DNA of 38,465 nucleotides from Saprospiraceae bacterium (GCA_020630735.1 JAHDIP010000014.1:1-38465); one strand, 5' to 3'. Positions 8,801 through 18,387 are shown, numbered from the stretch's first letter. The notes: generated by a model not told the origin, from the sequence alone. A program made the numbers and translations.

Positions 8801-11800
8801 AAAAGAAAAATTATTCAATGCATTTCGTCATCAAAGCTACCCTATAGATTTAGCTATTCAAGACGAAAATGTCATCAGCCAATTAGAAGGAAGGGATTTA
8901 TTTGATGTATTGGTTTTATATCAAAACTTCGAGCATGCTTTAAAGATGAACCAGTTCGCTAGTTTTGAATTAGAAGAAATTCCACAGCCAATTAAAAATT
9001 GTTATGTAAATATTCAATTTGAATTTGTTGAACACAGTAACTTACTGGAGCTAAATGTTAAGTACAAGAAGTCCATGTTTTCTGCTGATTTTATCAAAGG
9101 GATGTATGAAAGAATGTTGATGTTGATTGATCAAGTCTCAACAAAATCTGCAACAACTGTTGATATGCTTTCCATCATTTCTGACGAAGAAAAAGAAAGA
9201 ATACTAAATGTATTTAATTCCAATACTATCGCAAGAGGCAATACTTCTGTTATCAATACATTTGAAACACAAGTAGCTGCATCACCTGACAAGGTTGCAC
9301 TAGTCTGTGGAAATACAGAACTAACTTATCGTGAGCTAAACGAAAGAAGTAATCAACTAGCTCACTATCTAAGAGATAGTGTTGATCTTCAAATCGGAGA
9401 TAAAGTAGGATTGTTTTTAGAGAAAAATGAGTGGATGATTATTAGCATACTAGCTGTGCTTAAAAATGGAGCAACATATATTCCAATCGACGTGGAATAT
9501 CCTACTAATAGAGTCCAGTACATTATGGACGATTGCGATATGGATTGTATTCTTTCTTCTAAACATACCAGTGATTTTAGAGATGTGAATATAATTGAAA
9601 TCAATGATTTAGCCGTTACCTTATCAGCGTTAAGTACATCCAATCCTAATCAAAGTATTGATCAAGATTCATTAGCTTATATCTTATACACTTCAGGTAC
9701 TACAGGTAAACCTAAAGGTGTAATGATTGCTCTAAATGCTTTAACAGACTATGTAGAAACCTTTAAAGATTATTTTAATATTAATAGTACAGATGTTGTT
9801 TTGCAACAATCTTCTATTTCATTTGATACACATGTAGAAGAGGTTTTTCCAGTTTTGCTTAGTGGTGGACAACTAATTGTTTTAACCGATAATAATAGAA
9901 ATATAGATACGCTTAGAACGGTAGTAGAAGAAAAAGAGATCACAGTTCTTTCTTCTACACCTTTGGTCATAAATGAGTTAAACAAAACTCCAGAAGTATT
10001 GGCATCACTTAGATGTTTAATTAGTGGGGGAGATGTTTTGAAGGCGAATCATATTAGTAATATTTTAGGAAGATTTCCATTATACAACACATATGGTCCT
10101 ACAGAATCTACGGTGTGTTGTACATATCAAGAAGTAAAAACAGTCAAAGACATCTATTCTATTGGGAAACCGATTGCGAATAGACAAGTATTGATTTTGG
10201 ATGAAAAACAAGCACTTGTGCCTATCGGTAGTGTCGGAGAAATCTACATTGGTGGAGCTGGACTGGCTAAAGGATATATAAACAATGAAGAAGAAACAGC
10301 TTCAAAGTTCATCAATATCTCATTAGACGATACAGCAAGAGTATACCGTACAGGTGACTTAGGGAAATGGAATACTGATGGTACAATTGAGTTTATAGGA
10401 CGATCAGATTATCAGCTAAAAATAAGAGGGTATCGTATAGAGCTTGGAGAAATAGAAAACATTTTTTCAACTTGTTTCTCAGTAGAAGATGTCGTTGTAA
10501 AAGCTTTTGGAGAAGGTGACGATAAATATTTAGCTGCTTTCTATGTGAGTAAAGAAACCTTACCAACAGTTCAAAATATCCGTAAGCAATTGTTTGGGAA
10601 GTTACCAACATACATGATTCCTTCTGAGTTTATAGAGCTTGAAGAGTTTCCTAAAAATACGAATGCTAAGATAGATCGTAAACGCTTAGTACTACCTACT
10701 AATGTTAAGAAAGAATCCTCAAACCTTAGTGTTCCGATAACTACTGCCGAAATAAGTATGGCAGGTGTATGGCAAGAAGTGTTGCAAGTAAATTCTATTG
10801 GTGTAAATGAAAATTTCTTTCAGAAAGGTGGTCATTCTATCAATGGAACAATTTTAATCTCAAAAATCAATCACTTATTTAATTGCAACCTTAGCTTAAA
10901 AGATTTATTCTTAAATCCTACAATATCGGAGTTGCTTAGCGAAGTTGAGCATACTGAAAATAACGAAAGAGATAATATTCAGTTATTGCCTGTTCAAGAA
11001 AAGTATGAGATATCGCATGCTCAAAAGCGATTGTTTTTCCTAAGTAGTCTAGAGCAAGAAATATCTTCTTACAATATTCCTGTTGTGTATAATCTCAACG
11101 GTCCATTGGATATTGATATTTTAGAACGAGCATTTCGAGACTTAATTGGGCGACATGAAAGTTTGAGAACTTACTTTGTGAGCGGTGCAGATCGTATTTT
11201 CCAAAGAATAGAAAAATCAGAAGATGTCAGTTTTAATTTAAAGGTATTGCCTTGTAATGCAAAATGGACAGAAACAGAATTAGATAATAAAATTAGATCG
11301 GTAGTTAATAAGAAGTTTAATCTTCGATTTGCTCCCTTATTTAGAACCGCATTATTCAAAAAAGACGAATCGAATTTTATCTTTTGCTTTGTCATCAGTC
11401 ATTTAGTTGCTGATGGATGGTCCGTAAAAGTATTATTTAAAGAGCTTTTCGAAACCTATAATGCTTATGCGAATAATACGACTGTTAATCTATCAGAATT
11501 AAAAATACAGTATAAAGATTATGCGTCTTTTCAGAATCAAAAATTGATTGATGGAGGATTTCAACAACAAAAGTCCTATTGGTTAAATCAATTTGAAAAT
11601 GAGATTCCAAAACTGGAGTTAACGACAGATACTAAAGAGATAGAGCATTATCCTTATAAAGGATTGACTAAAAAGTTTGTTTTTTCTAAAGAAGAAACAG
11701 CCGTGCTAACACAAACGGCACAGGCTACAGAAAAAACACTTTTTATGATCTTGTTGACATCGGTTTATACCTTACTGTATAGATATACCAATCAAGAAAA

Positions 11801-14800
11801 GATCGTAATCGGAACACCTGTAGCGGGTAGAAACCACAAAGATTTGGAAGACCAAATTGGGTTTTATGTCAATACCTTACCATTGCTTATCGAGTTGCAA
11901 GGTCAAGACAATTTAATGGCCGTTTTAGAGAAGGTAAAAAAATGCTGCTTAGATGCATTTGACAATCAAGATTTTCCTTTTGATCTACTTGTAGATGACT
12001 TGAAACTTGAAAGAGATCTTTCTAAAAATCCGTTGTTTAATGTTTTGGTAGCAATGCAGGAAAGCGAACTGTACAATGAACAGCAATATTTCTTTGAAGG
12101 TCTTCAGCATTCAGCTTACGATTTTGATAAGCAGATATGCAGTTTCGATTTGAGTATAGAGTTCGTTAATAAAAACGATCAAGTAGAAACGAAAATTCTT
12201 TTTAATAATGATCGATTTGATGAAGTATGGGCTGATCAGTTTATGGTGCATTATCAAAATATCGCTCGAAGTATCATCAATTATTTTACGGAACTAAATG
12301 AACAAAAAGAAGTAGACATTGCAATTAGTGAACTACCTCTTTTAACGAATACAGATAGGAAAAAATTACTAGTAGATTTTAATAATACAGATTTTCCAAT
12401 CGATGAAAATAAAACGGTCTTAAGTTTATTTGAAGAACAAGTTTTACTACATCCAGATAAAGTAGCCATTGATTTTTATGGAAAGCAACTTACGTATAAA
12501 GCTTTACATGAAAAGTCAAATCAATTGGCACATTATCTGAAAGCAGAAGGCTTGAAACCAAATCAATTTGTACCATTATACCTCAACCGTTCGCTAGAAA
12601 TGGTGATTGGTATATTGGCCGTTTTAAAAGCAGGAGGTGTATATGTTTCTGTAGATCCTGAGTATCCAAAAGAACGTATAGATTATATCTTAGCGGATAT
12701 CAATGCGAGCCTTCTTTTGACTCAGGAATCATTATTAGAAAATATACCTGATGTTGTTTGTCGTAAGATAGTATTGGATGAAGAAGCAACGTTAGCAACT
12801 ACTTATCCTGTAAGCAATGTTGTCGAGACACCTGCATTAGATGATTTAGCTTATATCATTTATACCTCGGGTAGTACTGGAAAACCTAAGGGCGTGATGA
12901 TTACACATCGTAATGCCTCGTGTCTAATTCACTGGTCGAAAGATGTGTACAGCTCGAAAGATATGGAGGGAATGTTAGCAAGTACATCCTTTAATTTTGA
13001 TCTTTCCATATTCGAATTGTTCGCACCATTGGCTACAGGTGGAACGGTGTATTTGGTAGAAAATTTATTGTCTCTATTGACTATGCCAAAGCTACCTATT
13101 TCGTTTATCAATACGGTTCCTTCTTTGATGGAAGAGTTGCTAAAATCTGGTACTATTCCTAATGGAGTGCGTATTGTAAATCTTGCTGGTGAGCCATTGT
13201 CTACAGACTTGGTAAATAGAATCTACGAGATCAAACATGTCGATAGTGTATTTGATTTGTATGGTCCTTCGGAGGCAACTACATACATTACCTACTGTCG
13301 TCGACAGTATCGACAGAAAGCAACCATAGGTAAGCCTTTATATAATTCACAGATTTATATTCTTGGATCAAACATGGAATTGCTTGCTCCAGGTAAAGTT
13401 GGTGAATTGTGTATTGGTGGCGATCAAGTAGCAATTGGATATCTTAATAGACCAGAGCTTACAGACGAAAAATTTGTTTCAGACCAATTTACTACTAAGC
13501 CTAATCAGAAGCTTTACAAAACAGGTGACTTAGCAAAATGGTTGCCAGATGGAAACTTAGAGTATATCGGACGAAAAGACGAACAAGTAAAAATAAGAGG
13601 TCATCGAATTGAACTTGGAGAAATTGAAAGTGCTTTAAGAGGACACCAAGCAATAGAAAATGCAGTCGTTGTAGCTAAAGATTTGAAGCACGGAAAAGAG
13701 TTAGTCGCTTACTTTGTACCTACTGCTGATTATGATCTTTCAGAAATGAAAACATATTTGCGCAAAAAACTTCCTGTATATATGGTGCCTGCAGTATTCC
13801 AAAAGTTGGAAAGCATACCATTAACGCCTAATGGAAAAATAAACCGCAAAGCCTTGCCAGATCCTCAGCTGATAGAGCGTAAAGAAGCGTATGTTGCACC
13901 TCGAACACCACTTGAAAAAGAGCTAGTTCAGATTTGGGAAGAACTTTTGGACCAAGATAATATTGGCATTTATGATAACTTTTTTGAACTAAGAGGGAAT
14001 TCTATAAAGTCAATTATTCTTTCGTCTAAGTTATCAGCAATGCTACAAAAGGAAGTTAATCCAAAAGTAGTTTTCATCAACCAAACGATAGCAAGTGTAG
14101 CAGCCTACATTCAAAACTCTTTGGATACAGAAGATACTAGAATGGAAGTAGTAGAGGCTCAAGATCACTATCCAGTTACAGGAGCACAAAAGGGCTTGTG
14201 GTTATTACATCAGCAAGAGGCGAATGCTGCATACAACATGCCTTCAGTGTATTCAATAACAGGAGCGTTAGATTTAGTAAGGCTAGAAACTTCATTTAAT
14301 GCATTGGTGAAACGACATGAGATTTTAAGATCAAAGTTCTTTTTGTTAAAAGGAGAACTTAGATATCAAATTGTTGAAAATGCAGAGGTGAAAGTAGATT
14401 GCATATTCGCTGAGAAAGCGTCTAATGAGGAATTGGATCAATTGATCTCCAAAGAAGCTTCTGATGTGTTTGATTTGGAAAATGATTCACTGATTAAAGT
14501 AAAGGTCATCAACATTGAACCAGGTAGAAATATACTCATCTGTATGCTGCACCATATTATTTCAGATGGTTGGTCTTCCAATATTATTGTAAGCGAAATC
14601 ATGGAGTTGTATAATAAAGGTGAAGCACACACGATGCAACCACTGGAATATCAATATAAAGATTTTGCTATTCATCAACAGCAATGGTTGAAATCTGATG
14701 CTGTCCATGTTCATGAAAACTATTGGAAGCAAATCTTTAAGGAAGGTGTTCCAGCAACAGTTTTACCTTTCGATTATTCTAAAGATACTACGTCACAGTC

Positions 14801-15518
14801 CAATAGAAGTGTACTAACATTTGATCTTGATACAGCTAATTTAAGTCAAATAGAAGCTATTGCTCAACGTGAAAATGTTACGACAAATTCGATTTTACTT
14901 TCATGCGTTAATTTATGCCTTCATTCTTATTTAGAAAAAGAAAAAGTGGTCGTTGGTATTCCACTCTTAGGACGGAATAACCAAACCTTATACAGTCAAG
15001 TTGGATTATATGTAAATACCTTGCCCTTTGTATATGAGATCTCCCCTGATGAAACATTTGCAGAAATGTGTTCATCAACGCACAATGAAATGTCAGAATT
15101 GCTTATCCATCAGATGTATCCTTTAGAAGAGGTCGTTAAGCACTGTGTATCTAATGCAGAAGCCAATAACTCTTTGTTCAATATCTTGTATGTCTTCGAA
15201 GAGTTAGGCAGTGAAACACAATTGCATTTTGATGGATTAGACTTAGAAGAAAGAAATTATGAAAATAGAGATATTAAGTATGATCTAGCCTTTAAGTTTA
15301 AAAAGCAAGAGAAAGAAGGATTAAAAATACAAGTGTCATTAGAGTTTAATAAAAATAGATACAGTGACTTAAGTATGGAATTGTTAGCTGATCGTTTGCA
15401 GCAAATTATTTCCAAGATACTCAGTGAACCAGAAAAAAATATGAATTCAGTACTTAAAAATATTGCTAACCAAATGCAAGTTGAAACCTTTTCATTAAAC
15501 ATAGATTTAGAAATCTAA
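5868..15518 (+). CDS. Nonribosomal peptide synthetase: acyl ligase-PCP-C-A-PCP-C-A-PCP-C
   Basis: A 3216-aa NRPS. Domain order: an acyl-AMP ligase (about 1-565; SSGSTGSPKG near 178, MPLTHDMGIIG as in FAAL/CAL enzymes, GRKKNIIIINGQNYYPQD near 451, TTSGK near 542); PCP (Ser615, GISSLQLV); C1 (HHIVVDG 801-807); A1 (TSGTTGKPKG near 1275); PCP (GGHSI, Ser1657); C2 (SHLVADG 1844-1850, first His replaced, catalytic second His kept); A2 (TSGSTGKPKG near 2333); PCP (RGNSI, Ser2712); C3 (HHIISDG 2895-2901). It ends after C3, with no thioesterase, reductase or further module. The ligase should load a fatty or aryl acid; two amino acids follow. Hand alignment gives pocket residues D-T-E-S-I-G-T-V-C for A1 (acidic pocket, perhaps a basic residue) and D-L-F-N-N-A-L-T-Y for A2 (a small residue such as Ala/Gly, from memory of published codes). 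No epimerase or methyltransferase was seen. Carrier domains need the PPTase at 21729. Confidence 0.95.
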   Translation: MPSINYSIYDYTMTDMLTRLRDEDQRGITFINGADKESFMAYETLCEEALKCLYLLQEVHGMKKGEELIFQVEDNKEFLILFWACLFGGIIAVPLSIGNQDSHRKKLLEVWNNLAKPKLVIDERNLERIEKYANNENKHDWLEDIQRNSFLISSVMNGDKLGTIVDSSAEDLAYIQFSSGSTGSPKGVMLTHRNLVYNTHDIASRYELTQNDAALSWMPLTHDMGIIGFHLTSLVYNINHYVMPTSLFIRRPLLWFDKVSEHKIAQVYSPNFGYEYLLNALDHKTPEWNLSSVRVIYNGAEPISYKLCNKFLERMASFKLKASAMFTVYGLAEASVAVCLPTIGSGIRTHFLDRGSLEIGNKVVNVEPTDKLAVDFVEVGEVIEHCNIRICDDKDQLLEDGRIGNIQISGLNVTDGYYRKAEATANLKTKDGWVKTGDLGFMLNGKLIITGRKKNIIIINGQNYYPQDIERALNDIKGLETGKVVAIGTNMKVQDKEELLLFVLFKKKPDAFLPVINTIKRRLAETIGLIPDKIIPVRRILKTTSGKVQNFAFLDAYVKGDYDEVIAAIEELSSNTICDDINETQFETKIKEIVFDIAGKKIEKEDSFIGSGISSLQLVRIINRLKEELGVNVAIDELFRINNFDSFLQFAFEKRGRKEEIIETKKWSEEEPFALSHAQKRIWISSQVSDKSRSLNLSTTTKVKGNLQPALLREALTEVVQNHASLRTVFGVQNNEPFQKVLKVENIGEILTYVENINDNELNDCLAKYANRVFDLEKGPLFRFLLINVSDQEFVFQLTVHHIVVDGWSSGILFRDIDAAYRALTFGEQQSLITNASYRDFVVWEKTMLAKEPSKLARAFYKKEFEQPLTNLNFSESKATNHIDLEGEMLTFTLPNTLREKIKTISTRDGATPFITLLTILNVLIYKYTGKTDILLGTESAGRSHKQFENIIGYFLNTLMVRTVFEETNTWEQVTSLVKEKLFNAFRHQSYPIDLAIQDENVISQLEGRDLFDVLVLYQNFEHALKMNQFASFELEEIPQPIKNCYVNIQFEFVEHSNLLELNVKYKKSMFSADFIKGMYERMLMLIDQVSTKSATTVDMLSIISDEEKERILNVFNSNTIARGNTSVINTFETQVAASPDKVALVCGNTELTYRELNERSNQLAHYLRDSVDLQIGDKVGLFLEKNEWMIISILAVLKNGATYIPIDVEYPTNRVQYIMDDCDMDCILSSKHTSDFRDVNIIEINDLAVTLSALSTSNPNQSIDQDSLAYILYTSGTTGKPKGVMIALNALTDYVETFKDYFNINSTDVVLQQSSISFDTHVEEVFPVLLSGGQLIVLTDNNRNIDTLRTVVEEKEITVLSSTPLVINELNKTPEVLASLRCLISGGDVLKANHISNILGRFPLYNTYGPTESTVCCTYQEVKTVKDIYSIGKPIANRQVLILDEKQALVPIGSVGEIYIGGAGLAKGYINNEEETASKFINISLDDTARVYRTGDLGKWNTDGTIEFIGRSDYQLKIRGYRIELGEIENIFSTCFSVEDVVVKAFGEGDDKYLAAFYVSKETLPTVQNIRKQLFGKLPTYMIPSEFIELEEFPKNTNAKIDRKRLVLPTNVKKESSNLSVPITTAEISMAGVWQEVLQVNSIGVNENFFQKGGHSINGTILISKINHLFNCNLSLKDLFLNPTISELLSEVEHTENNERDNIQLLPVQEKYEISHAQKRLFFLSSLEQEISSYNIPVVYNLNGPLDIDILERAFRDLIGRHESLRTYFVSGADRIFQRIEKSEDVSFNLKVLPCNAKWTETELDNKIRSVVNKKFNLRFAPLFRTALFKKDESNFIFCFVISHLVADGWSVKVLFKELFETYNAYANNTTVNLSELKIQYKDYASFQNQKLIDGGFQQQKSYWLNQFENEIPKLELTTDTKEIEHYPYKGLTKKFVFSKEETAVLTQTAQATEKTLFMILLTSVYTLLYRYTNQEKIVIGTPVAGRNHKDLEDQIGFYVNTLPLLIELQGQDNLMAVLEKVKKCCLDAFDNQDFPFDLLVDDLKLERDLSKNPLFNVLVAMQESELYNEQQYFFEGLQHSAYDFDKQICSFDLSIEFVNKNDQVETKILFNNDRFDEVWADQFMVHYQNIARSIINYFTELNEQKEVDIAISELPLLTNTDRKKLLVDFNNTDFPIDENKTVLSLFEEQVLLHPDKVAIDFYGKQLTYKALHEKSNQLAHYLKAEGLKPNQFVPLYLNRSLEMVIGILAVLKAGGVYVSVDPEYPKERIDYILADINASLLLTQESLLENIPDVVCRKIVLDEEATLATTYPVSNVVETPALDDLAYIIYTSGSTGKPKGVMITHRNASCLIHWSKDVYSSKDMEGMLASTSFNFDLSIFELFAPLATGGTVYLVENLLSLLTMPKLPISFINTVPSLMEELLKSGTIPNGVRIVNLAGEPLSTDLVNRIYEIKHVDSVFDLYGPSEATTYITYCRRQYRQKATIGKPLYNSQIYILGSNMELLAPGKVGELCIGGDQVAIGYLNRPELTDEKFVSDQFTTKPNQKLYKTGDLAKWLPDGNLEYIGRKDEQVKIRGHRIELGEIESALRGHQAIENAVVVAKDLKHGKELVAYFVPTADYDLSEMKTYLRKKLPVYMVPAVFQKLESIPLTPNGKINRKALPDPQLIERKEAYVAPRTPLEKELVQIWEELLDQDNIGIYDNFFELRGNSIKSIILSSKLSAMLQKEVNPKVVFINQTIASVAAYIQNSLDTEDTRMEVVEAQDHYPVTGAQKGLWLLHQQEANAAYNMPSVYSITGALDLVRLETSFNALVKRHEILRSKFFLLKGELRYQIVENAEVKVDCIFAEKASNEELDQLISKEASDVFDLENDSLIKVKVINIEPGRNILICMLHHIISDGWSSNIIVSEIMELYNKGEAHTMQPLEYQYKDFAIHQQQWLKSDAVHVHENYWKQIFKEGVPATVLPFDYSKDTTSQSNRSVLTFDLDTANLSQIEAIAQRENVTTNSILLSCVNLCLHSYLEKEKVVVGIPLLGRNNQTLYSQVGLYVNTLPFVYEISPDETFAEMCSSTHNEMSELLIHQMYPLEEVVKHCVSNAEANNSLFNILYVFEELGSETQLHFDGLDLEERNYENRDIKYDLAFKFKKQEKEGLKIQVSLEFNKNRYSDLSMELLADRLQQIISKILSEPEKNMNSVLKNIANQMQVETFSLNIDLEI

Positions 15519-15533
15519 GTAAAAATAACAATC

Positions 15534-17891
15534 ATGGTATTAAATTATTTAAAAACAGGAGTGAGGAATTTGAAAAGAAATATTTCTCATACATTTATCA
15601 ATATCCTAGGTTTGTCCCTAGGGATGGCCGTTTTTATCATAATTCTACAGTTTGTTTTAGTGCAAATGAGTTATGATAAATTTCATGCCAATCACGAAAA
15701 TATTTATCGAGTAGCAACTACTACTCCAGATGGCGATTCTTATGCTAAGAGCTATGGTAATCTTAGCGAAATTATGAAGAGTGGCGTTCCTGAAATAGAA
15801 TCTATTATTCGTTTGGATCGTACAGATGGATTAGTCATGAAAGATGGTATTCAAACGTTTGAAGATAATGTCTTTCAAGTTGACCCTTCTTTTGTTGATG
15901 TGTTTGATTTTCCAGTAATTGAAGGATCTGTCGCTGGTGCTTTAACCAATAACAAGATCATCGTTTCGGAAAAAATAAAAGATAAATATTTTAAAGAAGG
16001 TACTTGTATAAATAAAACATTTGATTTTGAAAAAACAGTATACACGGTAGCAGCAGTTGTCGATGTTCCTGAAAATTCTCATTTTACTTTTGATGTTTTA
16101 ATTCCTTCTCCTACTACACAAGAATATGATTTAGATAACCTTGATGTTTATACTTATGTTGCATTGAATAATAAAGATATTAGTGGCGTTGAAGGAAAGA
16201 TAAATAGTATTTTGAAGAATAACTGTAAAGAAGAAAATTGTAGAACGTCCTTATTTTTACAACCATTAGGAGATATTTATCTTAACTCTGATTTGAAAAA
16301 AGAGTTAGGTGTCAACGGTTCACAAAAAGATATTTTTTACCTTTTTATTTTTGCTTTACTAGTATTAATCGTTGCATGGTTCAACTATATTAGCTTGTCT
16401 ACAGTAGGTGCTATTAATCGAAGTAGAGAGATTGGTACAAGACTAGCACTGGGAGCTTCGAGAGGTAATTTAGTATCTCAGTTTTTACTTGAATCTTCAA
16501 TAGTAAATGTTATCGTATTTTTCATTACGATTGTTTTAGCTTTTATTGGAGCTAAATTTATTAATTCTCAAATGGGAATTACCATGTCTGATGCCATCTG
16601 GTATTCACCAATATTTTGGATGATTTATATCGGTGTGTTGGTCTTAGGAGTTATCATAGCATCCATTTATCCTGCTCTTGTTATTTCTGGATTTAATATC
16701 ATAGATACGATGAAAGAAGCAAGAAGTAGTAAGAGTGGTAAGGCGACAAGAAAACTAGTAACTTCTGTACAGTTTGTCATTACCATATTTTTGATAGCAA
16801 CTACATTGATTGCATTTAGCCAAATGAACTTTATACGAAACCAAGATTTAGGAATTAATATCAATGAAGTTATTGTTGTAAATATTCCTGAAAGCATTTC
16901 GGATAAAAAAGAAAATATTAATTCTTTAAAAGGCGAGTTTCTTAATGATCCATCAATTAAAAAAGTAGCTGTTTCTTCATTGATACCAGGAGCTGAGTAC
17001 AACTTCGTTGTTGGTGATGCAAAGAAAAACGAACTTGATACACCCAAAGAACTTAATATGATTTGGGCTGATTATGATTTTGCCGATGTGTTTGAGATTG
17101 ATATGTTGCAAGGAGAAAGTAAACTGAAAGAGTTGAAGAATATTGAGTCACCAGTTTTCTTAATCAATGAGGCAGGTGCCAAAAAGATGGCGATAAATAA
17201 TGTGGAAGAAAATGAGGAAGTCTTATCGATACTCGGAGGCAATCAAGTAATGGTAGCAGGTGTGTTTAAAAACTTTTACCAAAAAACAGCAAAGTATGAA
17301 GCCGATCCACTATTGATTGGAAGTTTCCCGCTCAAAAGATTTCCTGTTGGTGGAGATTTATCTTACTTAATAAAAGTTGATGCTTCAGACACACAAGCTG
17401 TTTTGGCAAGTCTCGAAGGAAAATGGAAAACCTTTTTTCCAGAAGTACCTTTAGATTACTTGTTCTTAGATGAAAAGTATAATCAGTTATACGTACAAGA
17501 CGAACAATTGATTAGCTTATTCTCTTTATTTACATTGCTTGCGATTATTATTTCTACCATAGGATTATTTGCCCTTACATTGTTTATTGCACAACAACGA
17601 AGAAGCGAGGTGGCTGTGCGAAAAGTAAATGGAGCAACTGCACTTCAGATTGTCGGCTTATTTATCAAAGACACAAGTAAACTTATCATTATAGCCTTTA
17701 TAGTTGCCACGCCACTTATCTATTTTGTCATTGGCGAATGGTTAACCAACTTTACATTAAGAATTGGCTTTGAATGGTGGTGGTATGCTTTAGCTGGAGG
17801 TATTGTCTTCTTAATAGCTGCACTTATTGTCGGATATCAAAGTAGCAAAGTGGCAAAGGTCAATCCTTCTTTAGTCTTAATGCATAATTAA
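15534..17891 (+). CDS. ABC transporter permease (MacB/FtsX type)
   Basis: A 785-aa inner-membrane protein with the duplicated plan of Bacteroidota MacB-like permeases. TM1 (about 20-45, INILGLSLGMAVFIIILQFV) is followed by a periplasmic core of about 210 residues. Three FtsX-type TM segments (about 268-385) carry the coupling motif NRSREIGTRLALGASRGNL. A second half repeats the plan: a TM near 415, a periplasmic core, and three TM segments at about 668-775 with the second coupling motif QQRRSEVAVRKVNGATALQI. There is no ATPase domain; the partner is the stand-alone ATPase at 2829. It starts 15 bp behind the NRPS stop, so it is very probably co-transcribed and exports the NRPS product. The exporter is thus split across the cluster with the synthetase between its parts. 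Confidence 0.92.
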   Translation: MVLNYLKTGVRNLKRNISHTFINILGLSLGMAVFIIILQFVLVQMSYDKFHANHENIYRVATTTPDGDSYAKSYGNLSEIMKSGVPEIESIIRLDRTDGLVMKDGIQTFEDNVFQVDPSFVDVFDFPVIEGSVAGALTNNKIIVSEKIKDKYFKEGTCINKTFDFEKTVYTVAAVVDVPENSHFTFDVLIPSPTTQEYDLDNLDVYTYVALNNKDISGVEGKINSILKNNCKEENCRTSLFLQPLGDIYLNSDLKKELGVNGSQKDIFYLFIFALLVLIVAWFNYISLSTVGAINRSREIGTRLALGASRGNLVSQFLLESSIVNVIVFFITIVLAFIGAKFINSQMGITMSDAIWYSPIFWMIYIGVLVLGVIIASIYPALVISGFNIIDTMKEARSSKSGKATRKLVTSVQFVITIFLIATTLIAFSQMNFIRNQDLGININEVIVVNIPESISDKKENINSLKGEFLNDPSIKKVAVSSLIPGAEYNFVVGDAKKNELDTPKELNMIWADYDFADVFEIDMLQGESKLKELKNIESPVFLINEAGAKKMAINNVEENEEVLSILGGNQVMVAGVFKNFYQKTAKYEADPLLIGSFPLKRFPVGGDLSYLIKVDASDTQAVLASLEGKWKTFFPEVPLDYLFLDEKYNQLYVQDEQLISLFSLFTLLAIIISTIGLFALTLFIAQQRRSEVAVRKVNGATALQIVGLFIKDTSKLIIIAFIVATPLIYFVIGEWLTNFTLRIGFEWWWYALAGGIVFLIAALIVGYQSSKVAKVNPSLVLMHN

Positions 17892-17925
17892 TCTACTCCT
17901 TTTTAATCAATGCACATTACTTATA

Positions 17926-17983
17926 GAATCAGCAAAATCGAATTACGTTTTTGATAAAGAAATGAATTTGATTTTGTTGATTC
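17926..17983. terminator. Long hairpin behind the permease gene
   Basis: GAATCAGCAAAATCGAATT (17926-17944) pairs with AATTTGATTTTGTTGATTC (17965-17983), 17 of 19 positions counting strict pairs, around a 20-base loop. T-rich sequence (CTTTCCTAATATTTTTA) follows but not directly. It is placed to end or protect the NRPS-permease transcript; a repeat-derived hairpin is the alternative. Confidence 0.45.
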
Positions 17984-18135
17984 CTTTCCTAATATTTTTA
18001 TAAAAACATTAAACGATTTAGAGCTAGTTGAATTCAGAAAACAACTTCTCTATACTTCTATTTCTTACAGACAAAGTCTGCATAAGAACAGAAATACTTT
18101 TGAATTTTGAAAACGCTTATGTAAACATACGATAA

Positions 18136-18293
18136 GTAATGGGTGAATAATAAGTTCCCGATTTGGGGATAGAAATTTTGTTGCTAATCGAGGCATTTTT
18201 TGAAAGGATAGCCTAGCTATCGTTGAAAAAAATAACGAAGAGTAGTAGCAAAAGAGCATAAACGAAATCAGGAAGTTATTTTTTAACCATTAC
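18136..18293 (+). mobile_element. Family E MITE-like element, copy 1 (158 bp)
   Basis: The terminal inverted repeats run about 29 bases, starting GTAATGGGTGAATAATAAG at the left and ending TTATTTTTTAACCATTAC at the right. The element is bounded by TAA at 18133-18135 and TAA at 18294-18296, a 3-bp target duplication. The centre has GATAGCCTAGCTATC. There is no ORF, so it would depend on a transposase encoded elsewhere. Confidence 0.7.
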
Positions 18294-18314
18294 TAAGTGT
18301 TATACAGCAGCTTA

Positions 18315-18353
18315 GTGACGGGTAAAATACGCTAGCTATTATTGAACCGTTGC
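18315..18353 (+). mobile_element. Family E short internally deleted copy (39 bp)
   Basis: The left end GTGACGGGTAAAATAC and right end ATTGAACCGTTGC resemble family E termini, and the centre keeps GCTAGCTATT. TTA flanks both sides (18312-18314 and 18354-18356). It lies only 22 bp from copy 1 and looks like a deletion derivative that kept both ends and the core. Confidence 0.5.
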
Positions 18354-18387
18354 TTAGTACATTTTAATTTATAAAAGACACTTAATT

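Noticed and set aside
15400..15518. Hidden thioesterase or reductase at the NRPS C-terminus
   Set aside because: Only about 20 residues follow the C3 domain end, and no GxSxG or nucleotide-binding motif is present.
16667..17047. Minus-strand 126-codon ORF in the permease gene
   Set aside because: A reading-frame shadow of a well-supported membrane protein gene.
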